Assembly: GCA_020205615.1 (NCBI GenBank)
Contig: JAINUW010000499.1
Coordinates: forward strand, 1,187,772 to 1,251,771
Direction of reading: 5' to 3'
DNA: 64,000 nt
Origin: Panax quinquefolius
Lineage: Eukaryota > Streptophyta > Magnoliopsida > Apiales > Araliaceae
Each line of letters opens with the position of its first letter. Position 1 is the stretch's first letter. The notes beneath the pieces were generated by a model that was given only the letters and a program-made list of their open reading frames with translations, was not told where the DNA came from and did not search any database. Positions 55,391-64,000 of this stretch are shown here, one piece after another. The position numbers and the translations under genes are program-made.

Positions 55391-56640
55391 ATGTCGAATG
55401 AGAATATTAATAGTGGTGTAAATGAGACCGTGGAGATGCTGTACTTAACAACGAGGAGAGCGTGCAACAGTGGCAATGTACCTCCCGTGAATAACACCAC
55501 CTTTGAAAGCGAGATGATGAACGAGGGGATGTTTAGAAGCTTTTTGCGAGTTCATGCAAAATCGACGAGGAGACTTCGTGTTCAAAATATGAGGAGGAGA
55601 TGATAGCAATTCACGGGTGGTCACGCACCCAGCGAGTTCAAAGAGTTGGGACCACGAGTTTACTGGGAAAGCCAGATCCGATCATGGCGGAAACATGGGT
55701 CAAGCAAATTACCAAGATATTCGATGTCTTGGGATGCACGAAGGAACGAAAGTTCCATTCGCTACTTTTATGTTCGTGGTGGCGGCTGATTCTTGGTGGG
55801 AATCGTGAAGCGTATCCATTCAATTACACTTTCGGCAGATCTCTGGGAGACGTTTGAAAGCAGATTCAATGACAAGTACTTCCACGAAAGTATTAAATCG
55901 TATGAAGGAAGTGGAGTTTATTAGATTGGAGCGAGAATAACATGGCGGTGTCCCAAAGACGAGGCGAAGTTTGCGGAGTTATCCGTGTTTGCACCTCATT
56001 TGGTGGAGAATGAGGAGCGTATGAGCGCGGATGTTTCGAGAGGTTTGAAACCTAGATACGTCGATATCTCATTTCTCATAAATTTTCTCTCTATTCGGAT
56101 GTTGTAAATGAGGCTCGGTTGTTAGAGCGAGATAACGAAATACGTTCAACCGAGGGACCATAACCGAGGATCATACCAAAGATAGCGATGTCGAATAACG
56201 ATAACCCGGTGGAGAAAGAAGAATACGGACAAAAGCGGTAACCACTCTGGTGGTAATCGTGGCCTATGAAAATAGAAGAAGCGAGTTGGGAGGAGATTTT
56301 AAAAGAGGAGATTCAACAACGACCATGTGAAGGCGTCGGCGCCGAGTGGTAATCTGGTTCCAAGGAGGAGAAAGACCATCGGTCGTATGTTACAAATGCG
56401 GGAAAGAGGGACATATCATTGGCGCAATTGCCCAACAGTTTAAGGTATGCTATAATTGTGGAAAAGAAGGACATATCGCCGAGATTTATGCGATATCGAA
56501 ACCTAGTGCGGTGAAGGCGGTGACTCAAAAGGATGTCCGAGAAAAGTCAAAGTCAACGATTCACGGAAGAGCGTTTATCGTGGAATGGGGTCAAAATCGA
56601 GGAACCCGAACGAAATTAGCAGGTTAGTTAATTATAAATT
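55391..56640 (+). pseudogene. gag: Gypsy F gag, broken
   Basis: Starts MSNENINSGVNETVEM at 55391 and is open to about 55600. Capsid sequence then continues in shifting frames: ELGPPEFTGK, VKQITKIFDVLGC and DSWWES near 55640-55810. Further shifts run through 55860-56330, including LERDNE-like sequence near 56130. Two zinc knuckles are near 56370-56500: CYKCGKEGHII then degenerate, and CYNCGKEGHIAEIYAI with the final Cys lost. Confidence 0.82.
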
Positions 56641-57190
56641 CTTGCGAAGTTTATACCTTACTAGAATCTGGGGTTCTACCCATTCTTTTATCTCTCTTGC
56701 TTGCGCTCAACGTTTGAACTTGACTACGGAGAAATTAGACTTTGACCTATTTATGGAGAATCAGTTAGGAGAAACTTTCATTACATCGTTGTTTAGAAAT
56801 CTTGTTTGATTAGGGTTGGCACTATCACATTACCGTTAACCTTATTTCTATAGAGATATTTGCTTTTGATGTGATTTTAAGGTTAACTATTCATCATGCC
56901 AAATTGATTGCTTTTGTAAGGTTGTTAGTTTTCATATTCCTAAGCAACTCGTTATTGAATTCAAGCAATCAAACCATTGTAATCAAACATTTTCATATCA
57001 AGCCATGAAGTCATTCGTTTATTACGGATGTCAAGTTTTCTTAGTCCATGTTATGGATTTGAATAAAGACACGTCGATTTGAATAATATTTCTGTTGTTA
57101 TTGATTTTTCCGATGTATTTTCTGAAGAATTTCTTGGCTTACTCCCAAAGCTCGATATTAAATTTTGTATCGACTTTGAACCCGGATACA
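56641..57190 (+). pseudogene. pro: Gypsy F protease, broken
   Basis: Readable as THSFISLACAQRLNLT and LDFDLFMENQLGETF (56690-56785), matching the E protease. The core is degraded through 56820-57120. It ends in SEEFLGLLPKLDIKFCIDF, the RT leader. The catalytic aspartate region before THSF is altered (near 56670). Confidence 0.7.
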
Positions 57191-57790
57191 AAACTCATTT
57201 CTAAAATCTCATATAGAATGGCTCTATTGAACTTGAGGAGTTAAAAATTCAACTATAAATTTGGTACTGAGCCTTTATCTTGTGACTTCCTTTGTGGAAT
57301 TCACCTAAGCGGACTCTCTATAGGAGACGTCATATTCGATGCGATAGTAAAGCGATAGGTGTCATTGTGACGTACTATCCAAGATTGGGATATGAGTCAC
57401 AGTTGAGAGCAACCTAAGTCGATGAATCGAAATACGTAGCTTTTTCAGGCTTAGTTGGTTATTATCGGAGATTCGTTGAAGGATATTCTCGAATCGCTAT
57501 TTCATTATCATGGTGACTCGTAGAGATACAAAATTCGAATGGAGCAAGGAATGTGGGAAGAGCTTGAAGAACTCAAGAGGAGACTCATTTCAAAGACATG
57601 TTACGACCATGCCATCTCGAAAAGCGAACGCGTGGTAGGTGACGTGTTGAGTAGAAAATCATTATACTAAAATGAAAAGTACGATATTGTCAAAGACTAA
57701 TTTCAGTATAATTTACAAATAATAGAGATGGAGATGAAAACTCTAGGTACCCACGTGATGATATCTGAGTATAATCGACTTTAGTTAAAG
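57191..57790 (+). pseudogene. rt: Gypsy F RT / RNase H, mostly deleted
   Basis: The RT leader (YKTHF, MALLNLRS) near 57190-57240 jumps to [18 protein letters not shown] near 57450-57500, so the catalytic palm including the FIDD motif is absent. It then continues as KKSLKNSRGDSF-like sequence, and a short RNase H end near 57630-57660 (VGDVLSRKS). Confidence 0.75.
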
Positions 57791-58600
57791 CCGCTGCAAG
57801 CCACCCGGCCGGAAATGATGCGTATGAAGAGGAAAGTACAAGAAGGAGCTATTATTAAGCGAGAATTGATGAAGAAGGAATACTTGAGTCCACTCTAGAC
57901 TTTGTGTTCCTAACGACTCGATTTGAAGTACAAGATTATGATGGAGGCACACAATATAATTTGCAATCCATCTGGAAGTACTAAAATGTATCGTGATCTT
58001 GACATACATTTTGGTGGAACAATATGAAGAGAGAGATTGCAAAGTTTATCTCAATGTGTTTAACTTGTCAACGTGTAAAGGCGGAGCATATAGTACCTAA
58101 GGGTCCGTTACAACCACTTGAGATTCCGGAAGGGAAGTGGGAATACATTACCCTGAATTTCATTACTAATCTTCCCAAGGTTTCTCAAGGCATAGATGCG
58201 ATTTGGGTTATTGTTGATAGATTAACCAAATCTACTCATTTCTTACCGATACGAGAGACTTATTCCCTTGAACGTCTTTCTCGTATGTACGTAAATGAGA
58301 TTGTGAGTTGCATGGCATGCCTGTATCCATAGTTTCGGATCGTGACCCAAGATTCACTTCAAGATTTTGGGTTAACTTGCAAAAAGCTATGGGCACGGAT
58401 TTGCGATTTAGTTTGGCTTACCATCCTCAAACGGATGGGCAATCAGAAAGGACTACTCAAACTCTTGAAGATATATTAAAACTCTGTGTCCTAGATTTCA
58501 AAGGAAGTTGGGATAAGTACCTGCCATTGGTGGAATTCTCATACAACAATAGTTATTAAACAAATATAGGCATGGTTCCATTCAAGCATTATATGGACAA
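57791..58600 (+). pseudogene. int: Gypsy F integrase, broken
   Basis: The zinc-binding block is near 57940-58080 (NPSGSTKMYRDL..., MCLTCQRVKAEH). The DDE core is in frames 58024-58332 and 58308-58559: the first D is in the NFITNLP position (altered to N), VSDRDPRF has the second D, and [17 protein letters not shown] has the E. A frame change lies at about 58310. Confidence 0.85.
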
Positions 58601-59186
58601 AAATGTCGTTCTCAATATGTTGGGATGAGGTGGGTGAAGCAACATTGTTGGGACCCCGAAGTTAGTACGTATGACTAATGATTCGACAACGTATACAAAG
58701 CGGCACAAGATCGACACAAAGAGTTATGCGGATCTTCATCGAAAGGATGTGGAATTTAATGTGGGGATCATGTATTGTTGCGAGGAATTACAAGATTTGG
58801 GAAGAGAGGAAAGCTCAAATCCACGATTTATTGGTCCATTTCAAATTCTTGACCGAGTAGGAAATGTAGCCTATAGACTTGCGTTACCTCCAAGTATGTC
58901 TCGTGTTCATAATGTGTTTCACATATCTCGTACTTTCGTAAATATGTGAAAGACCCGAACCACGTTATTGAGTTAGAACCCGGACGAGATAAGCAGAAGA
59001 CTTAACGTATGAGGAGGTACTGTCAAGATCTTTGATAGGAAGGAGCATGCCCTACGCCAAGAAAGGTCATACCACAAGTTAAAGTTTTGTGGAGGAATCA
59101 TGCTATAGAGGAAATGACACAGGAATTGGAAGCGGAAATGAAAGCGAGGTATCCTCACCTTTCAAAAACACCAGTATCGTCACGTC
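58601..59186 (+). pseudogene. Gypsy F post-integrase C-terminal region, broken
   Basis: RFIGPFQILDRVGNVAYRLALPP and SRVHNVFHIS (58820-58930) match the GPF / VHNVFH domain of D. Shifts follow through VKVLWRN- and EEMTWE-like sequence near 59080-59130, before the hairpin. Confidence 0.75.
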
Positions 59187-59220
59187 AATTTCGAGGACGA
59201 AATTTCATAAGGAGGGAGGT
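59187..59220 (+). other. Pre-PPT hairpin and PPT of gypsy F
   Basis: AATTTCG-AGGA-CGAAATT (59187-59204), 7-bp perfect stem, then TCAT and the PPT AAGGAGGGAGGT, abutting the LTR at 59221. Confidence 0.85.
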
Positions 59221-60444
59221 TGTAAGACCGAAATTTTTTAAATAAAAAGGAATTTCCTTTATTTATTATTTTGAAATAGTAAGGGTTGATTTGATTAATG
59301 TGGATAGTTAAGGGTTAAATACGCAAATATTTCAAAATAAGCAAGTGGTTATAAAATATTCATTTTTGTTGGGGAATATTCGTTTGGTCGTGGAATATTA
59401 AATGATTGTCGGGGAATATTATAACTAGTATGACCATGTGTGGGCCCCATAACTGAAAGCGATTGGATGAGGAAAACGACAAAGTTTGGGTGGTTATAAA
59501 TAACGGCGTAGTTATTCACAGTTAAGACCTGTTGGAATACCCGGTGGTTAAAATCTGATGTCTGGCGTGGTTGCACAAAGTTTACGGTATTGCTGAGTAT
59601 TATTGAATTATTGATCCTTACGTAAGAAGGCACTACTCAATAATTTTTCACAGTGAATTCTTATTCAATATTTTATTTTATTGATTCAATAATTGTTGCG
59701 TTGATATTTTATATTATTATTGTTTCAATAATTGTCCTTTGCCGATGTGATATTTTCCATTATCGGATCAATAATTCATATTATTTGAATAATATTATTA
59801 GATAACATTATTGGCAATGTCTAGAAAGTTCTGCATCTAAGGAGAGGTTTGGTCACCTAATTGCAGCGCCAAGATGAGAGAGATCCTTATTGGAAAGCCC
59901 CCTCTTTCCGAGGAATGACTGGTTATTATAAATGTGATTACGTAATATTATTTGTGAATAATTAATTATTGATTCATATGATAAGGAAATATTTATTTTA
60001 TATGAATATAAATGATGGATTTATTTATGTGGTTATTAATGAAGGAATTAATGTTGAGGTGTTTTATCAAGTATTTTATCGGATTGGAGGTGTTAAAAAT
60101 CAAATCGGGGTTTGAGATATATTATGGGGTTATAATTTTTAATCCGACTAGTTGGATTGTGGTAATTTTTGGGTATGTTATACATACATAAGTTGAGTAT
60201 ATGTCCACAAATTTTGAACCGTTAAAAATGCACGAATGATTTGTTGTGAATTTTAAGAGGTGTCGGATTAGGAAATTAGGTTTATAATTGATTTTGGTGG
60301 AAAATTCTAGAATTGAGTGGGCCCCACTTGTGGTTGGTGAAGAAATGTGCTGAATTTTATTTCAAATGTGGTGGGTGGCAATAGTAGCGGTGTAAAGCCA
60401 TCGGTGTAGCAGGGTCAAGTCGCTGCTTTACGGGCTAACATTTT

Positions 60445-60455
60445 CCTATAAATAG
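60445..60455 (+). promoter_or_regulatory. TATA box of F 3' LTR
   Basis: CCTATAAATAG, equivalent to 53752-53762. Confidence 0.7.
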
Positions 60456-61157
60456 AGGGCTAAGTTAGAATTGAAAATCACACCGAAACAAAGTTTTTCT
60501 CTTTCTCTCTCTATATTATTGAGCGTATTTTGTGAGTATTTAGATACTTTGAGAGTTCTTTGTCAAGATTACAAGTTTCATTAAAGATCACTTGAGACCT
60601 TTCCTTCCAAAAAATCTTGATTCTTTGAGGTAAGGGATATTCTTTTTTTCGTAATGATATTATTTCTTCAATATCATTATCTTTGAAATATTGATCCGAA
60701 GTTTTATCAAATTTGGAACTTTTTCATGCTCTGGGTTACTATTCATGAGTTCTTATTCACGAGTTACTATTCATGAGTTACTATTCACGAGTTACTTATT
60801 CACGAAAGTACTATTCATGAAGCGTGAAAATGTTTTTTGTGGAATTTCTATCTTTTGGTGTCAGAGTTACTATTCACGTATACGGCACTATTCACGATAT
60901 CTGACCACTATTCATCGAAAAATAAAATTTCTTCTTTTTCGTCCAAAAATATCTATTTTGGATACTAGCTTTGATTGTATCCATGTTTTGATCATTCTTG
61001 AATTTTACACCACTATGATTATTTTTGGGGTATTGTTGGACATGGATAAAACAAAGTACTGAATCCTTAATCCTTAATCCTTGTCATTTTGTTTCAACCT
61101 TTGGATTCGTTCTTTAAAAATATTTTCATCATCCTCGGTCTTAAATGATGATATTAT

Positions 61158-61355
61158 TGAATATCTTTGGCTCAGTAGTGCAAAGATGAATGATTTGAAG
61201 AATATCTTTGGCACAGTAGTGCAAAGATGAGCAGGTGTTTAAATGAACATGACCAACTGATGAATATCTTTGGCCTTTAGTGCAAAGATGAACAGGTGTT
61301 GAGATGAACATGACCGATTGATGAATATCTTTGGGCTGTAGTGCAAAGATGAATA
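61158..61355. repeat. ~60-bp tandem repeat, F 3' LTR
   Basis: Four units equivalent to 54446-54662. Confidence 0.85.
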
Positions 61356-61896
61356 TTTGATTTGAGATGAATATTGATTGATGTTACAGGGATAAAATAT
61401 TGATGATGGACTGTTAAATTCATAGATTATAGTAGATTTCATTCTCTACGTAACTCTTCTATGAATTATTATTTCCACTGCGAATATTGATCTGAAACTT
61501 GTTGTCTATTGTATTCTATCAGATTTTTTCCTGTTGGAGACTAACGATAATTTGTTGTATATTATCTTAGTCATAACATTCTTTACTGGGCTAGTTGAGC
61601 TCACCCTTTTCCTTGTTGTTCCATTTTTCTTCTCAGGAGGCGAGAATGTAGCGAGTACTAGTCGGGGTATGGAATGAAGGTTCTAGAGAGAGTTGTTTAG
61701 TAGTCCTCACCATTATTGTAAAATAATGTATCAATAAATGTGATGGGGATTTATTTGAGTATAGATATTGTCTAAAAGATAATATTTGTATTTAAACTCA
61801 CGCTTTCTTGTTGTAATAATAAAGTTGTAGTTGTTTTCATGCAAGTATTTGGCGACTCGAATGGGTGTGGTGTATACCTATTTTTGGGGCGCCACA

Positions 61897-61901
61897 TTTG
61901 A
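61897..61901. repeat. Target-site duplication of F, right (TTTGA)
   Basis: Second copy of TTTGA. It is also part of the E primer binding site. Confidence 0.9.
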
Positions 61902-61909
61902 TACCAAGC
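61897..61909 (-). other. Proximal half of the E primer binding site
   Basis: The plus strand reads TTTGATACCAAGC, next to the E 5' LTR. Together with GCTTTGA at 52514-52520 it gives GCTTTGATACCA, the complement of TGGTATCAAAGC. Confidence 0.85.
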
Positions 61910-64000
61910 TGTGGCGCCCCCAAAATTAGGTATACATCACCCATCTTGGGTCGCCACTTACATCATGCGAAATTAATCTAAATATAACTTATTATCATAA
62001 CTGCTTCAATACAATACGACATAAAGCGTGAGTTTAAATACAAATATCGTCTACTAGATATTATACAAACTCAAACAAAAGTCCTCATTACAATTATTAT
62101 CACACTATTTCACAAAATAGTGAGGACTACTAATGCTATCTTCGAGGACCATCACTCGCTTCCTCGACTCGTCCCAACTATATTCTCATTTCTGAAGAGA
62201 ACGATGAAAGAAAGGGTGAGCTCAACTAGCCCAAGAAGAAATATTATGACTAAGATAATGCGAGAATAAATTATCAATAGTCTTCAACAATGTTAAACCG
62301 ATAAAATACAATAGACAACCGGTTTAATCTGCAATAAATATACAATCCATTAAAAGAGTCAAGTAGAAAATAAAATCTACTATCTTTTATGATTTAAAAG
62401 GTTTTTCATCATTGTTTATATTTGAGACTCGGCTTTAATAAATAATCCACATCATCGAATCACCCTCGCACTACTGGCCGAGGATATTCTTTAGTATCAC
62501 GACCACAATTATTCTCGCACTCACGGCCAAGAATAGTTGTGTATTCATTAATGGTCATGATCATGCCAACAATCGTCCATCAATGCACTACTACGACCCT
62601 TTGAGGATTTTTACCACATCATTTGTAACATTACGATTACCATGATTACAACCGAATAATCCACAGTCATAATCATACCAAGTCCATCCATGCTACTTCT
62701 GTGCCATGATGACTTTAAAAAAAAATATAAACATGAGGATGATGACAATGATATAAGAATTCAATAAAACAAGTTCAAGAATTATTTTATCCAGAATTAT
62801 TAACGCCCAAATTGTCAACATGATATCGCTTTGTAGAGTAAAATTCAAGAATGATCGAGAAGAATATTTCCATGAAAAGATCTTTGGATGAAACGAAATA
62901 TCAAGGATATTCTACTAATTTCATGGAGTATAGAAGTCAAAGTTTTAACCAACCTGGGTATAATAAAGAATGGAATAACAAAAGAAATCACCATGCATGC
63001 GGTGCCGCGCCAGTGACAAAGTTATTCCAATGAGAATAATAATAACGGAACCGGTCGGTGAAATTCACGCAAGCAGGATGTTCCAACAGAATAATAAAGA
63101 TGGAACGGATCCGATTGTAAAACACACGAGATAGGATATTCCAACGAGAATGATAAAAAGGCGGAACCAGTCCAGTGTAAAACACATGCATGTGATGTTC
63201 CAAAGCAGAATAATAATAAAAGCGGAACCGAAGTCAGGTGTAAAACACATGATGAGGATGTTCCAACGGGATAATAGAAGAATGTCACCAAGTATAGGGT
63301 AAAACCACAGCGTATACAAAAGTTATTCCAATGTAATAATAAGCAATGGAATAACATAAGGATTTCACCAAGTATAGGGTATGCTGCGTATCTGAGTTAT
63401 GTATAGGTATGCCACTTTTACAAAAGTTATTCGATAGAATAATAGTGAATGGAATACTGAAGTTCTCTTCAAGAAGAAGAATAACACCCCTACCTAGTAA
63501 AAAGAACCTGAATATAGAAGTAGTGAAGTAGCGAGAATACTCTTCTTCTTTCTATAACTTTCTCTCTATAGCTTCTCTCTATAATTTCTCTCTAGAGTTT
63601 CAATGAATTAAGTAAGAAAATAATGAAGGAATGAGCTTTATTTATAGGAAAATGGAATGCATAAGTAACTAATCCATGAACAGTTCAGATTGATTTACTT
63701 TAATCGACGGTCCATATTTAAAGTAAAATCTTTTAAATAAAATATAATATATTCTATTTATATAAAAACATTTTACTATGCAAACACTATGCAAAAAACT
63801 TATGCAACACTACGATAATAAAATATAATATATTTTATTTATAAAATAACTTTAATAAAGTATTACATTTTATATAAAAGATGTTTCATTTTATTACGTT
63901 AATAATCTGAATAAAACAAAAAGTCATTATCGCTATAATAATTCATGACAATAATGGAATCAAACCGAGTGACTTCTCACATAAGCATCAATAATCAATA
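61910..64000 (-). repeat. 5' LTR of gypsy E (runs off the window)
   Basis: TGTGGCGCCCCCAAAATTAGG matches the start of 45277-47693 and continues parallel to it to the window end. The missing part is about 350 bp. Confidence 0.9.
63639..63648 (-). promoter_or_regulatory. TATA box of E 5' LTR
   Basis: Minus strand CCTATAAATA, equivalent to 46981-46990. Confidence 0.6.

Larger units (their letters stand above)
52521..61896 (+). mobile_element. Gypsy element F, nested in the PBS of E
   Basis: 5' LTR 52521-55205, degenerate PBS, gag, protease, RT/RNase H remnants, integrase, C-terminal region, hairpin-PPT 59187-59220, 3' LTR 59221-61896, and a 5-bp target duplication. 9376 bp. The LTR starts (TGTAAGACC) and ends (TATACCTATTTTGGGGCG) resemble family E, so E and F are relatives. 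Most of the RT palm is missing. Confidence 0.92.
59221..61896 (+). repeat. 3' LTR of gypsy F
   Basis: 2676 bp from TGTAAGACCG to GGGGCGCCACA. Differs from the 5' copy mainly in short clustered patches. Confidence 0.92.
33440..64000 (+). mobile_element. Gypsy element D (Del/Tekay-like), host of nested E and F
   Basis: 5' LTR 33440-36707, PBS 36711-36722, pre-gag ORF 36917-37652, gag stub 37947-38215, truncated family-E LTR 38216-40803, RNase H-integrase-C-terminal region 40804-42570, duplicated hairpin-PPT module 42582-42679, and 3' LTR from 42680, which gypsy E interrupts at 45277. The rest of the 3' LTR lies beyond the window. D inserted into the LTR of Sirevirus C (left flank GATTT). Protease, RT and most of gag are gone. 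Integrase stops are mostly single transitions. Confidence 0.85.
45277..64000 (-). mobile_element. Gypsy element E (Del/Tekay-like), minus strand
   Basis: 3' LTR 45277-47693, PPT and decayed hairpin 47694-47725, integrase, RNase H, RT, protease and gag from about 47740 to 52344, a PBS split by element F, and 5' LTR from 61910 beyond the window. It inserted in the D 3' LTR. It has the best preserved RT of the window, but frameshifts separate the domains. The right target duplication is outside the window. Confidence 0.9.

Noticed and set aside
63022..63357. Overlapping minus-strand ORFs in the E LTR (also 46258-46736)
   Set aside because: They translate the ~60-bp tandem repeats, differ between copies and have no known domain.

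Overview
This is AT-rich plant nuclear DNA made almost entirely of nested LTR retrotransposons. The evidence is initiator-Met-type primer binding sites (TGGTATCA[G/A]AGC), polypurine tracts, LTR pairs of 1.5-4 kb, and decayed gag-pol of Ty1/copia (including Sirevirus) and Ty3/gypsy (Del/Tekay-like chromovirus) type. Long LTRs and several nesting levels point to a large-genome angiosperm, probably a dicot. The species cannot be named from the sequence. I see no convincing host gene, tRNA, rRNA or CRISPR array. The only stretch I cannot assign to a transposon is about 645 bp at 20630-21274.

Layout. (1) 1-12882: minus-strand Sirevirus A, with internal leader/gag at 1-653 and its 5' LTR from 654. 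That LTR is split by a complete copia element at 1224-10474 (target duplication GTTGG). (2) 12883-20629: a minus-strand gypsy LTR, split by a 3.9 kb plus-strand solo LTR at 15474-19421 (target duplication TAAAC). (3) 20630-21274: unassigned island with an exon-like ORF. (4) 21275-22974: gypsy element H, reduced to an LTR stub, gag and the start of its 3' LTR. (5) 22975-29990: minus-strand Sirevirus B with 3' LTR, an env-like reading region and part of pol. (6) 29991-32260: a gypsy LTR with no target duplication, joining B to (7) 32261-33439: a plus-strand Sirevirus C tail. (8) 33440 to beyond the window end: gypsy D. Its gag-pol carries a truncated LTR of family E at 38216-40803. Its 3' LTR is split by minus-strand gypsy E (45277 to beyond 64000). 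The primer binding site of E is split by plus-strand gypsy F (52521-61896, target duplication TTTGA).

Nothing here forms a working pathway. The pol genes are broken by frameshifts, deletions and transition-type stops. The longest intact pieces are the E reverse-transcriptase frame (49650-50657), the env-like frames of Sirevirus B, and an acidic coiled-coil ORF upstream of gag in element D (37014-37652).

The most interesting signals are non-coding. A 7-bp-stem tetraloop hairpin sits 15-18 nt upstream of the 3' LTR in gypsy elements D, H and F, with base changes that preserve pairing, and decayed in E. In D the whole hairpin-PPT-LTR-start module is duplicated. Sirevirus and gypsy LTRs also carry arrays of short hairpins whose two arms co-vary.
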